64,000 nt of DNA, from contig NZ_VFPH01000001.1 in NCBI RefSeq assembly GCF_006717045.1, positions 1,736,001 through 1,800,000 of the forward strand. Direction: 5' to 3'. Under the pieces are notes generated by a model. That model searched no databases. It saw only the letters and a list, made by a program, of their open reading frames with translations, and was not told where the DNA came from. This DNA comes from Pseudonocardia cypriaca (GTDB taxonomy: Bacteria > Actinomycetota > Actinomycetes > Mycobacteriales > Pseudonocardiaceae). This document shows positions 34,473-43,178 of the stretch, one piece after another; the stretch's first letter is position 1, and every line of letters begins with the position of its first letter. The position numbers and the translations under genes were made by a program.

Positions 34473-35927
34473 ATGCCCAGCACCACAGGCAGCGAAGGTG
34501 CAGCCCTGGCGGCGGCGAGGGCAGCGGTACTGCCGCTGGCGCTGGCGCAGTTCGTGGCCAGCTACGCCGCCTCCAACATGAACGTCGCGATCACGTCGAT
34601 CGCCACGGACCTCGGCACCTCGGTGACCGGGATCCAGACCACCATCACCCTGTTCACACTGACGATGGCGGCCCTGATGATCCCGGGCAGCAAGCTGACC
34701 GACATCTGGGGCCGCAAGTTCTGCTTCCAGGTCGGGCTCATCATCTACGGAGCGGGCGCGTTGCTCGCGGCGCTCGCGCCGGGGCTGCCCCTGCTCGTGG
34801 TCGGCTACTCCCTGCTGCAGGGGGTGGGTTCGGCGTTGCTGATCCCGCCGATCTACATCCTCATCACCACGCTGTTCGACGACACCACCACCCGTGCCCG
34901 GTACTTCGGCGTCGTGAGCGGGGCCGCCGGGATCGGCGCCGCGGCGGGGCCGCTCATCGGCGGGCTCATCACCAGCTACATCAGCTGGCGCGCGTCGTTC
35001 CTCCTGCAGGTGCTGATCGTCGTGACGATCACCTGGCTGGGTCGCGTCATCGCCGATCCGCCGTTGCCCCAGCAGCGGCCCGCATTCGACTGGGGTGGCG
35101 CCGTCCTCTCGGCGCTGGGTCTGTTCTTCGTGGTGTTCGGGGTGCTGCAGAGCGGGGTCTACGGATGGGGTGCGGCCACGCAGGACTACGCGATCGGCGA
35201 CACCGTGGTCATCCCCCAGGGCGGGATCTCACCCGTGTGGCTCTACGTGGGTATCGGAGTGGTGATCCTGGCCGCGTTCGTCTACTTCGCGTGGGCGCGG
35301 GAGCGGAACGGCCGCGCCCCGCTCGTGTCGGTCAGGCTGTTCACGAACCTCACGTCGAACCTGGGCCTGGTGACCCAGAACCTCCAGTGGCTGGTCCTGC
35401 AGGGCTCCTTCTTCGTGATCTCGGTATTCCTCCAGCAGGTCCGCGGCTTCTCGGCGATCGAGACCGGGCTGGTGCTGGTGCCCGCGACGATCGGCCTCCT
35501 GCTGTCGTCGGGGGCTGCTCCGCGCATGGCCCGCCGGCACAGCCAGCGCCGGCTGATCCGGTTCGGCTTCTTCGTCACGACCCTCGGCCTGGGCCTGTTG
35601 CTCCTGCTCGGCGGGACGGCTCCCAGCGTCTGGAGCTACGTCCCGGGCCTGTTCCTCATGGGCATCGGCGTCGGGATCATGCTCACCGCGTCGGTCAACC
35701 TCGTGCAGTCGGTGTGGCCGGAGAGCGTCCAGGGCGACATCTCCGGCGTGTCGCGCAGCGTCTCGAACCTGGGTTCGTCGCTCGGTGTGGCGATCGCCGG
35801 CTCGCTGGTGGCCGGCGCCGTACCGGGTGGCGGCCAGTACTTCTCCGCGCTCGTGATCGTCGGTGGCTTCGCGATCATCGGCTGGTTGGCGGCGTTGCTG
35901 ATCCCCTGGGGCGGGACGCGCCGGTAG
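34473..35927 (+). CDS. MFS transporter, DHA2-like (14-helix)
   Basis: 484 residues with about 14 membrane helices. The family loop GSKLTDIWGRKFCFQVG between helices 2 and 3, GIGAAAGPLIGGLIT (antiporter-type motif C) and ISWRASFLLQV are visible. Proton-driven drug or metabolite efflux is typical. No regulator gene is attached. It separates thyX from dapA together with the next two genes, so this is an insertion into the conserved order. Confidence 0.9.
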   Translation: MPSTTGSEGAALAAARAAVLPLALAQFVASYAASNMNVAITSIATDLGTSVTGIQTTITLFTLTMAALMIPGSKLTDIWGRKFCFQVGLIIYGAGALLAALAPGLPLLVVGYSLLQGVGSALLIPPIYILITTLFDDTTTRARYFGVVSGAAGIGAAAGPLIGGLITSYISWRASFLLQVLIVVTITWLGRVIADPPLPQQRPAFDWGGAVLSALGLFFVVFGVLQSGVYGWGAATQDYAIGDTVVIPQGGISPVWLYVGIGVVILAAFVYFAWARERNGRAPLVSVRLFTNLTSNLGLVTQNLQWLVLQGSFFVISVFLQQVRGFSAIETGLVLVPATIGLLLSSGAAPRMARRHSQRRLIRFGFFVTTLGLGLLLLLGGTAPSVWSYVPGLFLMGIGVGIMLTASVNLVQSVWPESVQGDISGVSRSVSNLGSSLGVAIAGSLVAGAVPGGGQYFSALVIVGGFAIIGWLAALLIPWGGTRR

Positions 35928-35939
35928 AGCCGTTCCCGG

Positions 35940-36953
35940 TCAGCCCTTGTCGCCGAACGGGATGCCGTACTGGTCGATCAACGCCTGGTACCGGTCGCGG
36001 GCCGCGGTCCACTCCGACACCACCTGCGCGCCGTCCACCTCGTACGGAGCTAGCAGCCGCTGGGCATTGAAGTCCTTGTACTCCTGGGCCTGGAACGCCG
36101 CGGTGAAGGCCGTCCGCAGCCGGTCGAGCACCGGGGCCGGGGTGCCCTTGGGGGCGACGACCGCCCGGTACTGCGACACCGTGGAGTCGAACCCCGCCTC
36201 GACCGCGGTGGGGACGTCGGGGAAGTACTGGCTGCGCTCCTTCGAGAACACGACGATCGGCGTGACCGAGCCGAGGTGGGTCTTGGCGTCGCCGAGCTGC
36301 ACGCCCGCCACGTCGATCTGGCCGCCGAGCAGGGCGGTCATGGCGTCGGATGCACCGTCGAACGGCACCGCGTTGCCCTGGATGCCCGCCTGCGAGAACA
36401 GCAGGGCCTGGGAGAGCTGGCTCCCGGTGCCCACGCCGGTGGTGCCGTAGCTGATGGGCCGGCCGGCGTTCACGATGTCCTGCACGGTGCGGAAGCCGGT
36501 CGCCGGGTTGGCCACGAGGATGAAGTCGTCCTGCGAGATGCCGGTGACGACCTCGTAGTTCTCGATGTCGACGGCCTCGTCGTCGGGCACGGCGAGCGGC
36601 GTGATCGCCACGAGCGAGGCGTTGATGACCATGAGGTTCTGGCCGTCGGGCGTCTTGGCGGCGAGCTCCTTGGCGGCCAATGCCCCGTTCGCGCCGGGCG
36701 TGTTCACCACCGGCACCGGTACGCCGAGGTCCTCGGTGACGACGTTGGCCAGCGCTCGCGCGATCAGGTCCGTGCTGCCGCCGGGAGCCTGGCCCACGCT
36801 GACGCTGATGGGGCCGCTGGGGAACGCGTCGGCGGACGGGTCGCCGCCATTGCCGCCGCCTCCCAGGTTGCCGCCGCAGGCGGCGAGGGAGAGGACGAGC
36901 GCGGCACCTGCGCCGACGAGCGCGGTCCGGCGGGCGTACCTGGTTGGGGCCAC
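35940..36953 (-). CDS. TctC/Bug-type tripartite tricarboxylate carrier binding lipoprotein
   Basis: 337 residues. A twin-Arg/hydrophobic leader (YARRTALVGAGAALVLSLAACGG) ends in the lipobox LAAC, so the protein is a membrane-anchored extracellular lipoprotein. The Bug fold follows: VSVGQAPGGSTDLIARALAN, NTPGANGALAAKELA, YGTTGVGTGSQLSQALL and GTPAPVLDRLRTAF. GTG 36953 is chosen (AAGGAG 6 bases upstream). No TctA or TctB membrane genes are present, as for many orphan Bug proteins. Two perfect inverted repeats lie upstream. Confidence 0.88.
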   Translation of the reverse strand: MAPTRYARRTALVGAGAALVLSLAACGGNLGGGGNGGDPSADAFPSGPISVSVGQAPGGSTDLIARALANVVTEDLGVPVPVVNTPGANGALAAKELAAKTPDGQNLMVINASLVAITPLAVPDDEAVDIENYEVVTGISQDDFILVANPATGFRTVQDIVNAGRPISYGTTGVGTGSQLSQALLFSQAGIQGNAVPFDGASDAMTALLGGQIDVAGVQLGDAKTHLGSVTPIVVFSKERSQYFPDVPTAVEAGFDSTVSQYRAVVAPKGTPAPVLDRLRTAFTAAFQAQEYKDFNAQRLLAPYEVDGAQVVSEWTAARDRYQALIDQYGIPFGDKG

Positions 36954-37019
36954 CACGATCTCCTTCGATCCATCGGCCACGGCGGGTCGGCTGCTGTGGG
37001 CGTGAAGCGTAGGAGGGCG

Positions 37020-37055
37020 ATTCCATGCCTGTCCAAGCCAAATCGGGCATGGAAT
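37020..37055. promoter_or_regulatory. Inverted repeat ATTCCATGCC-N16-GGCATGGAAT
   Basis: Perfect 10-base arms in the gap between the divergent TctC-like gene and the TIGR03085 gene. The length and perfection suggest a dimer-binding operator controlling the binding-protein gene. Confidence 0.55.
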
Positions 37056-37060
37056 GATAC

Positions 37061-37084
37061 CTCACGAGCATCGCTAACTCGTGA
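37061..37084. promoter_or_regulatory. Inverted repeat CTCACGAG-N9-CTCGTGAG
   Basis: Perfect 8-base arms 15 bases before the ATG at 37099. It is a second dyad in the same divergent gap and could be an operator or an RNA hairpin in the leader of the TIGR03085 gene. Confidence 0.45.
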
Positions 37085-37098
37085 GTACAGTTCAGATC

Positions 37099-37722
37099 AT
37101 GAGCCTTGCGAGCCGGGAGCGTGCCGAGCTCAGCGACGAGTTGCTCCGCGCGGGCCCCGACCGCCCCACGCTCTGCGCGGGCTGGACCACGCGGGACCTG
37201 CTGGCCCACCTCCTCGTCCGGGAGCGGCAGCTCCACGCGGCGGCGGGGATCCTCATCCCCGCGCTGGCGTCCGTCACCGAGCGGGCGATGGACGGCTACC
37301 GCGAGATGGAGTGGACGGAGGCCGTGGCGCTGTTCCGCGGCGGCCCGCAGTCGTGGTCCCCGGCGCGGCTCGAGCGCATCGACGCGGCCGCGAACGCCAA
37401 CGAGTTCTTCGTCCACCACGAGGACGTCCGGCGCGGCGAGCCCGGGTGGGAACCCCGCGGGCCCGACGAGGAACGCGACACGGCGCTCTGGGCGGGAGCG
37501 CGGCGGTTGGGCCTGCTGCTGCGCCGCAGCCCGGTGGGGGTGGTGCTGGCGCGCCCGTCGGGGGAGCGGCACGTGGTGAAGACCGGGCCCGGCGCCGTCA
37601 CCGTGGTCGGCGAGCCGGGTGAGCTCGTCCTGTTCGCGTTCGGCCGCGACGCCGTCCGCGTCGAGCTGCAGGGAGACCCGGCCGATGTCGAGGCCCTGAG
37701 GGGCTCGCCGCGCGGGGTGTGA
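37099..37722 (+). CDS. TIGR03085 family metal-binding protein (maleylpyruvate isomerase-like)
   Basis: 207 residues of the DinB/MDMPI-like superfamily: ERAELSDELLRAGPDRPTLC, AGWTTRDLLAHLLVRERQLH and NEFFVHHEDVRRGEPGWEPR carry the His residues expected at the metal site. The terminal domain is PGAVTVVGEPGELVLFAFGR. Members in Actinobacteria lie near dapA/thyX, as here; function is not established. ATG 37099 is chosen over GTG 37081. Confidence 0.85.
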   Translation: MSLASRERAELSDELLRAGPDRPTLCAGWTTRDLLAHLLVRERQLHAAAGILIPALASVTERAMDGYREMEWTEAVALFRGGPQSWSPARLERIDAAANANEFFVHHEDVRRGEPGWEPRGPDEERDTALWAGARRLGLLLRRSPVGVVLARPSGERHVVKTGPGAVTVVGEPGELVLFAFGRDAVRVELQGDPADVEALRGSPRGV

Positions 37723-37793
37723 CGCGTGCGGTTCGACACCCCGGGTGCGGCGCGGGGCGAGAGCTGCCGACGCGCGAGGGGTACCGTCAACCC

Positions 37794-38783
37794 ATGAGCC
37801 CCACCGCCATGCCGGGCCGCCCGTTCGGCCGCGTGCTGACTGCGATGGTCACGCCCTTCGACGCGGACGGCCGGCTGGATCTCGCCAGAAGCGAGGAGCT
37901 GGCCACCCACCTCGTCGAGCTCGGCAACGACGGGCTGGTCGTCAACGGCACCACCGGCGAGGGGCCCACCACCAGCGACGAGGAGAAGTCGGAGCTGATC
38001 CGGGCGGTGGTGAGCGCCGTCGGCGACCGGGCCACCGTGGTGGCGGGCGCAGGCACCTACGACACCGCTCACAGCATCCACCTCTCGCGGGAGGCGGAGA
38101 AGGCGGGTGCCCACGGGCTGCTGCTGGTCACGCCGTACTACTCGCGGCCGCCGCAGTCCGGTCTCGTGCAGCACTTCACGGCGATCGCCGACGCCACGAA
38201 CCTGCCGGTGATGCTCTACGACATCCCGCCGCGCAGCGTGATCCCCATCGAGGTGGAGACGCTGCAGCGGCTGTCCGAGCACCCGCGGATCGTGGCGGTC
38301 AAGGACGCCCGCAACGACCTGCGCGTCGGCACCGAGGTGCTCGCCACCACCACGCTCGCCTACTACTCGGGCGACGACCCGGTGAACCTGCCGTGGCTGT
38401 CGGTCGGCGCGGTCGGGTTCGTCAGCGTGATCGGGCACGTGGTGGCCAACCGGCTGCGGGAGATGCTCGACGCCTACGAGGCCGGTGACGTCGACCGCGC
38501 CCGCAACCTGCACTACGCCACGATCCCGGTGATCCGCGCGATGGGCCGGGTCGGTGGGGTGCTCTTCGCGAAGAGCGCGATGCGGCTGCGCGGGATCGAC
38601 GTCGGCGACCCCCGGTTGCCGCTGCCGCCCGCCACGGAGGAGCAGGTGGCCGCGATCGAGGGCGACCTGCACGCCGCCGGGATCGCGCTCGCCACCGGCA
38701 ACCAGCGCCCCGAGCAACAGGGCCAGGGCGCGCTCGGCGCCCGAGCCGACGCCGACCTGGGCGCCGAGGTGGCCTACCACTGA
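37794..38783 (+). CDS. dapA: 4-hydroxy-tetrahydrodipicolinate synthase
   Basis: Condenses pyruvate with aspartate semialdehyde, the first step of diaminopimelate/lysine synthesis. 329 residues with NGTTGEGPTT (about 51-60), the catalytic Tyr in LYDIPPRSV (Y142) and the Schiff-base Lys in IVAVKDA (K170). The C-terminus has an extra Gln/Ala-rich tail. ATG 37794 is used. It is followed by the RNase J gene as in mycobacteria. Confidence 0.95.
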   Translation: MSPTAMPGRPFGRVLTAMVTPFDADGRLDLARSEELATHLVELGNDGLVVNGTTGEGPTTSDEEKSELIRAVVSAVGDRATVVAGAGTYDTAHSIHLSREAEKAGAHGLLLVTPYYSRPPQSGLVQHFTAIADATNLPVMLYDIPPRSVIPIEVETLQRLSEHPRIVAVKDARNDLRVGTEVLATTTLAYYSGDDPVNLPWLSVGAVGFVSVIGHVVANRLREMLDAYEAGDVDRARNLHYATIPVIRAMGRVGGVLFAKSAMRLRGIDVGDPRLPLPPATEEQVAAIEGDLHAAGIALATGNQRPEQQGQGALGARADADLGAEVAYH

Positions 38784-38813
38784 GCGCAGCCCGCGGAGCT
38801 GAGCGACAGCATT

Positions 38814-38829
38814 GAACCCGCGCGGGTTC
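38814..38829. terminator. Perfect palindrome between dapA and RNase J
   Basis: GAACCCGCGCGGGTTC, 30 bases after the dapA stop and 33 bases before the RNase J start. It is a hairpin terminator for dapA or an operator; the sequence cannot separate the two. Confidence 0.4.
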
Positions 38830-38862
38830 GCCCGCGCCTAGCCGTACTGCGAGGAAACGAGT

Positions 38863-40653
38863 TTGAGCCGTCCACCCGCACGGTCCGACCGCACCCGGTC
38901 CGACCGTCGCTCCCGGCCGCCCCGGCGCGACCGCTCCCGTCCGGTCGAGGCCCCACCCGAGGAGGTCAACCGGGCGGAGCTGCCGTCCAACCCTCCGCCG
39001 TCGCTCCCGGAGGGCGGTCTGCGCGTGGTGGCGCTCGGCGGCATCGGTGAGATCGGCCGGAACATGACCGTGTTCGAGTACGGCGGTCGGCTGCTCGTCG
39101 TGGACTGCGGCGTGCTGTTCCCGTCCGAGGACTCGCCGGGGGTGGACCTGATCCTGCCGGACTTCCGCGCCATCGAGGACCGGCTCGACGACATCGACGC
39201 GCTCGTGCTCACGCACGGGCACGAGGACCACATCGGCGCCGTGCCGTTCCTGCTGCGCCAGCGGCCGGACCTGACGGTCGTCGGGTCGCGGTTCACGCTC
39301 GCCCTGGTGGCGGCCAAGTGCAAGGAGCACCGCCTCACCCCGCACCTGCTCGAGGTGAAGGAGGGGGAGCGGCTGCACCACGGTGCGTTCGACTGCGAGT
39401 ACTTCGCGGTGAACCACTCGATCCCGGACGCGCTCGCCGTCGCGATCCGCACCCCGGCCGGGCTGGTGCTGCACACCGGCGACATCAAGCTCGACCAGCT
39501 GCCGCTCGACGGCCGCCTCACCGACCTGGCCGGCTTCTCCCGGCTCGGTGACGAGGGGGTGGACCTGTTCCTGGTCGACTCCACCAACGCGGACGTCCCG
39601 GGGTTCGTGATCTCCGAGCGCGAGATCGGCCCGGTGCTCGACGGGGTGTTCCACCGCGCCGACGCCCGGATCATCGTCGCCTGCTTCGCGAGCCACGTGC
39701 ACCGCGTGCAGCAGGTGCTCGACGCCGCCGTGGTGCACGGGCGCCGGGTCTGCCTGGTCGGCCGCTCGATGGAGCGCAACATGGGCCTCGCGGCCGAGCT
39801 GGGCCTGCTGCACGTCCCGGACGGGCTGCTCGTCGACCTGGACGAGGCGATGGAGCTCCCCGACGCGGAGCTCGTGATCGTCTCCACCGGATCGCAGGGG
39901 GAGCCGCTGTCGGCGCTCGCGCGGATGGCCCGCGGCGAGCACCGCTCGGTGCGGATCCGGTCCGAGGACACGATCATCTTGGCCAGCTCGCTGATCCCGG
40001 GCAACGAGACGGCCGTGTTCGGCGTGATCAACGGCCTCACCAGGCTCGGGGCCACCGTTGTGCACCAGGGCACCGCCAAGGTGCACGTGTCGGGGCACTC
40101 CCCGGCAGGCGAGCTGCTGTTCCTCTACAACGCGGTGCGGCCGAGCAACGTCATGCCGGTGCACGGCGAGTGGCGGCACCTGCGTTCCAACGGGCGCCTG
40201 GCCGTCCAGACCGGGGTGCCGGAGGACGCGGTGGTGCTCGCCGAGGACGGCGTCGTGGTCGACCTGGTGGACGGCCGGGCGTCGATCACCGGGCGGGTCG
40301 AGGTGGGCCGGGTGTACGTCGACGGCCTCGAGGTCGGCGACATCGGTGAGAGCACCCTCGCCGACCGGCTGGTGCTCGGCGAGGGCGGCTTCATCTCGAT
40401 CTCGGTCGCGGTCGACGCGAACACCGGCCGGGCGGTGTCCGCGCCCAAGCTGTCCGGGCGCGGGTTCTCCGACGACCCGAAGGCCCTGGACGCCGTGCTG
40501 CCGCTGGTGGAGGACGAGCTGTCCCGCACCGAGTCGGAAGGCATCACCGACACCCACCGCATCGCGCAGGCGGTGCGGCGCGTGGTGGGCAAGTGGGTGG
40601 GGGAGACCTACCGCCGTCGCCCGATGATCGTGCCCACGGTGATCGCGATCTGA
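38863..40653 (+). CDS. rnj: Ribonuclease J
   Basis: Metallo-beta-lactamase/beta-CASP exo- and endoribonuclease in mRNA decay and rRNA maturation. 596 residues. A basic Arg/Pro-rich tail of about 45 residues precedes GIGEIGRNMTVFEY. The zinc motif LTHGHEDHIGA, the VNHSIPDALA block and the beta-CASP IVSTGSQGEPLSAL and VSGHSPAGELL follow. The TTG start has GAGGA 7 bases upstream. It stands directly after dapA, the conserved order, and is convergent with the hybrid kinase. Confidence 0.95.
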   Translation: MSRPPARSDRTRSDRRSRPPRRDRSRPVEAPPEEVNRAELPSNPPPSLPEGGLRVVALGGIGEIGRNMTVFEYGGRLLVVDCGVLFPSEDSPGVDLILPDFRAIEDRLDDIDALVLTHGHEDHIGAVPFLLRQRPDLTVVGSRFTLALVAAKCKEHRLTPHLLEVKEGERLHHGAFDCEYFAVNHSIPDALAVAIRTPAGLVLHTGDIKLDQLPLDGRLTDLAGFSRLGDEGVDLFLVDSTNADVPGFVISEREIGPVLDGVFHRADARIIVACFASHVHRVQQVLDAAVVHGRRVCLVGRSMERNMGLAAELGLLHVPDGLLVDLDEAMELPDAELVIVSTGSQGEPLSALARMARGEHRSVRIRSEDTIILASSLIPGNETAVFGVINGLTRLGATVVHQGTAKVHVSGHSPAGELLFLYNAVRPSNVMPVHGEWRHLRSNGRLAVQTGVPEDAVVLAEDGVVVDLVDGRASITGRVEVGRVYVDGLEVGDIGESTLADRLVLGEGGFISISVAVDANTGRAVSAPKLSGRGFSDDPKALDAVLPLVEDELSRTESEGITDTHRIAQAVRRVVGKWVGETYRRRPMIVPTVIAI

Positions 40654-40665
40654 CCCGAGCGGGGC

Positions 40666-42570
40666 TCAGGCCTCGAAGATCGTCGCCCGGATCTCGCGGA
40701 TCACGGAGTCCACACGGGACATCGTCGCGTCGATCCGCTCCTGCACCCTCCCGGCGGCCAGGTCACGCACGCCGCCGAGCTGGAGGCTGAGGTCGAACAG
40801 CGTGCCGATCACGCGCTCGTGCAGGTCGGTGGCGATGCGTTCGCGGTCGGCCGAGAGCTGGGCGACGTGCAGCCGCTCGGCGAGCAGGGACGAGTTGATC
40901 AGGTTGTCGGTGCGCACCCGGAGCTCCGTGAGCGAGAACGGCTTGGCGAGGTAGTCGTTGGCGCCTGCCTGCAGCATGGCCACGCGGGCGCCCTCCTCGG
41001 CCCGCGCGCTCATCACCAGCACCGGAACCGAGCCGGCACCCTCGGCGCGCAGCGTCCGGATCAGGTCCTCGCCGCTGAGCTTGGGCATCATCACGTCGCA
41101 CACGACCAGCCGCGGTTCCAGCTCGCGGGCCTCCGCAAGGCCGGTCTCCCCGTCGAAGGCGGCGTGCACGCGGTACTGCTCCGCCAACGTGCGGCAGACC
41201 AGCTCGTTCAGGTCGCGGTTGTCTTCGATCACGAGGACCAGCGGACGGGTCGGGTCGTCGGACCGCGTTGCGACCTGGTCGGGCCGATCGGTTGTCGCCT
41301 GGCGCTCCCGCTCCACCGCCCGTTCGACGGCGGGCTCCTGGCCGACCGGGGCGCCGGCGGGTGCGGCCACGGGCAAGGCGATCCGGAACAGCGCCCCGCC
41401 CTCCGGTGCCGCATCGACGCCGACCTCGCCGTGCAGCAGGTCGACGAGATCGCGCACGATCGACAGCCCGAGGCCGGTGCCGGGCACCTCGCGGGTGGGT
41501 CCGCCGTCGAGCTGCCGGAAGCGTTCGAAGATCACCTCGCGCTGGTCGGCCGGGATCCCCGGACCGCTGTCCGCGACCTCGATCACTGCCCGTTCGGCGC
41601 CCGGTTCGCGCTGGACGGAACAGCGCACGACGCCACCCTCCGGCGTCACCTTGAACGCGTTGGACAGGACGTTCAGCAGAATCCGGTTCAGGTGCTCGGC
41701 ATCGGTCTCGGCCCGCATCTGCGAGTCGGTCTGCACCCGGAGCTCGATTCCCAGGTCGACCGCACGGGACTCGAAGAACCCGGCGGCCTGCCGGACCTGC
41801 TCGGTGAGGTCCAGCTCGGCGTATTCGACATCGACCTGGCCGGACTCGAGCCGCGACGCGTCGAGCAGATCATTGACCTGTTGGAGCAGCAATCGCGCGT
41901 TGCGATCCACCACGTCGAGCAGCCAGTTGCGCGAATCGTCGGCAGGGACCTCCGCCAGCAGCTTCTCCACCGGCGCGAGAATCAGCGTGAGCGGGGTGCG
42001 CAGCTCGTGGCTCACGTTCGCGAAGAACCGGTTCTTCAGCGTGTCGAGCTCGGTCAGTCGCCGATTGAGCTCGGCCAGTTCCGCGTTGGCCACCTTGAGC
42101 TCGCGGCTCGCCCGCGCCGCCGCCGACGACTGTGCGACCACCTCCCGCTGCTGCGCCTCGTCGGAACGCTGCAGGCGCAGGTGGTCGGTGACGTCCTCGA
42201 CGCGGTGGATGATGAACCGCAACACCCCGTCCGAGCCCACTACCGGCACGTTGGTGGGGCTCCAGAACCGCTCCTCGAAGTCGCCGTCGGAGTCGCGGAT
42301 GTCGTACTTCTGCACGGGCATCACGTCGGTGGTGCGGTCCCGGCGCACGCGCTCCAGCGACGCCCGCAGGTTCTGCACGCCCTCGGCGCCTGAGTCGTCG
42401 GGATTGTCCGGAAAAATCGTGAAGACGTTCTGGCCGACGATCAAATCCCGCTCGGTCATCGTGGACTGGGCATAGGCGTCGCTCACGGCCACGATCGTGA
42501 AGTCGGGATCCAGTACGAGGAAACATCCCGGTGCGGACTCGAATATCAGCCGGAAATCGGGAGACGACAC
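40666..42570 (-). CDS. Hybrid sensor histidine kinase with response regulator and extra C-terminal DHp domain
   Basis: 634 residues, no membrane segments. In order: a PAS domain (about 4-130), a coiled linker, a HisKA with SHELRTPL (phospho-acceptor H188), an HATPase (N-box NRILLNVLSNAFK, DSGPGIP, GTGLGLSIV), and a receiver domain (VIEDN, phospho-acceptor D492 in VVCDVMMPKLSG, K in AKPFSL). The last 60 residues, ADRERIATDLHERVIGTLFD (H584) through VDSVIREIRATIFEA, match the HisKA_3 dimerisation domain of DevS/NarX-type kinases, but no second ATPase follows. GTG 42570 is chosen (GAGG 5 bases upstream). Confidence 0.9.
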   Translation of the reverse strand: MSSPDFRLIFESAPGCFLVLDPDFTIVAVSDAYAQSTMTERDLIVGQNVFTIFPDNPDDSGAEGVQNLRASLERVRRDRTTDVMPVQKYDIRDSDGDFEERFWSPTNVPVVGSDGVLRFIIHRVEDVTDHLRLQRSDEAQQREVVAQSSAAARASRELKVANAELAELNRRLTELDTLKNRFFANVSHELRTPLTLILAPVEKLLAEVPADDSRNWLLDVVDRNARLLLQQVNDLLDASRLESGQVDVEYAELDLTEQVRQAAGFFESRAVDLGIELRVQTDSQMRAETDAEHLNRILLNVLSNAFKVTPEGGVVRCSVQREPGAERAVIEVADSGPGIPADQREVIFERFRQLDGGPTREVPGTGLGLSIVRDLVDLLHGEVGVDAAPEGGALFRIALPVAAPAGAPVGQEPAVERAVERERQATTDRPDQVATRSDDPTRPLVLVIEDNRDLNELVCRTLAEQYRVHAAFDGETGLAEARELEPRLVVCDVMMPKLSGEDLIRTLRAEGAGSVPVLVMSARAEEGARVAMLQAGANDYLAKPFSLTELRVRTDNLINSSLLAERLHVAQLSADRERIATDLHERVIGTLFDLSLQLGGVRDLAAGRVQERIDATMSRVDSVIREIRATIFEA

Positions 42571-42597
42571 GGCCACCTCGCCCCGTTGTGATCCACT

Positions 42598-42624
42598 TGC
42601 TCCGTGCCGACGCACGACGGAGCA
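42598..42624. promoter_or_regulatory. Inverted repeat in the kinase/RidA divergent gap
   Basis: Perfect 8-base arms TGCTCCGT and ACGGAGCA are separated by 11 bases in the 130-base gap. A candidate operator, with no other support. Confidence 0.3.
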
Positions 42625-42700
42625 GCGAGAGTACTCCTGGGTGCTCGCCGACCCGCCGTAATGCGTTGCGGTCGGCCCGCCGCGCTGTGATCGTGATCCC

Positions 42701-43117
42701 ATGGCTGACGGCTTCAACCCGCCCGGGATCTGGCAACCGAACGGCCGGGCGTTCTCCCAGGGCGTGATCCAAGGCGCAGGCGAGGTCGTGCACGTCACGG
42801 GTCAGGTCGCCTGGGACGAGCACGACCAGGTCGTGGGGATCGACGACGTCGAGGCGCAGATGGAGCAGTGCATCCGCAACGTCCGGACGGTGCTCACCGA
42901 GGTCGGCGGCGTGCTCGATGACATCGTGTCGATGACGATCTACTTCCTCGACCGCGCCGACCTACCTGCCATCCAGCGGGTCCGCTCGCGGTACTTCACA
43001 GCTGGCACCGCGCCGGCGAGCATCCTCATCCAGGTCGCCGGGCTCGTCGTACCCGAGCTGCGCGTGGAGCTGGTGCCCGTCGCGGTGGTGCCGCACGACC
43101 GGTTCCGGCGCCCTTGA
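42701..43117 (+). CDS. RidA family protein
   Basis: 138 residues of the RidA/YjgF superfamily, whose members deaminate reactive enamine/imine intermediates. It shows the fold blocks GVIQGAGEVVHVTGQVAWDE, QMEQCIRNVRTVLTEVGGVL, DDIVSMTIYFLD and a terminal ELRVELVPVAVV. The canonical catalytic Arg region near SRYFTAGTAPASILIQVAGL is only partly conserved, so the deaminase activity is uncertain. It is monocistronic and divergent from the hybrid kinase. Confidence 0.85.
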   Translation: MADGFNPPGIWQPNGRAFSQGVIQGAGEVVHVTGQVAWDEHDQVVGIDDVEAQMEQCIRNVRTVLTEVGGVLDDIVSMTIYFLDRADLPAIQRVRSRYFTAGTAPASILIQVAGLVVPELRVELVPVAVVPHDRFRRP

Positions 43118-43131
43118 CCACGCGGTGGTGA

Positions 43132-43175
43132 GTGCCTCGGACCGATCACGGGCACGTGTGGTCGATCCGAGGCAC
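43132..43175. terminator. Long hairpin between RidA and the permease
   Basis: An 18-bp stem with two mismatches (GTGCCTCGGA and TCCGAGGCAC perfect at the base) around GGGCACGT, in the 61-base gap between convergent genes. It is a clear bidirectional terminator candidate. Confidence 0.75.
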
Positions 43176-43178
43176 GAC

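Noticed and set aside
35940..36953. Complete tripartite tricarboxylate transporter
   Set aside because: Only the binding protein is present. The neighbouring MFS gene is a 14-helix efflux-type protein, not TctA/TctB.
38814..38829. Riboswitch (lysine type) before RNase J or dapA
   Set aside because: The only structure is a 16-base palindrome. There is no long conserved leader in front of dapA or dapB that could form a lysine aptamer.
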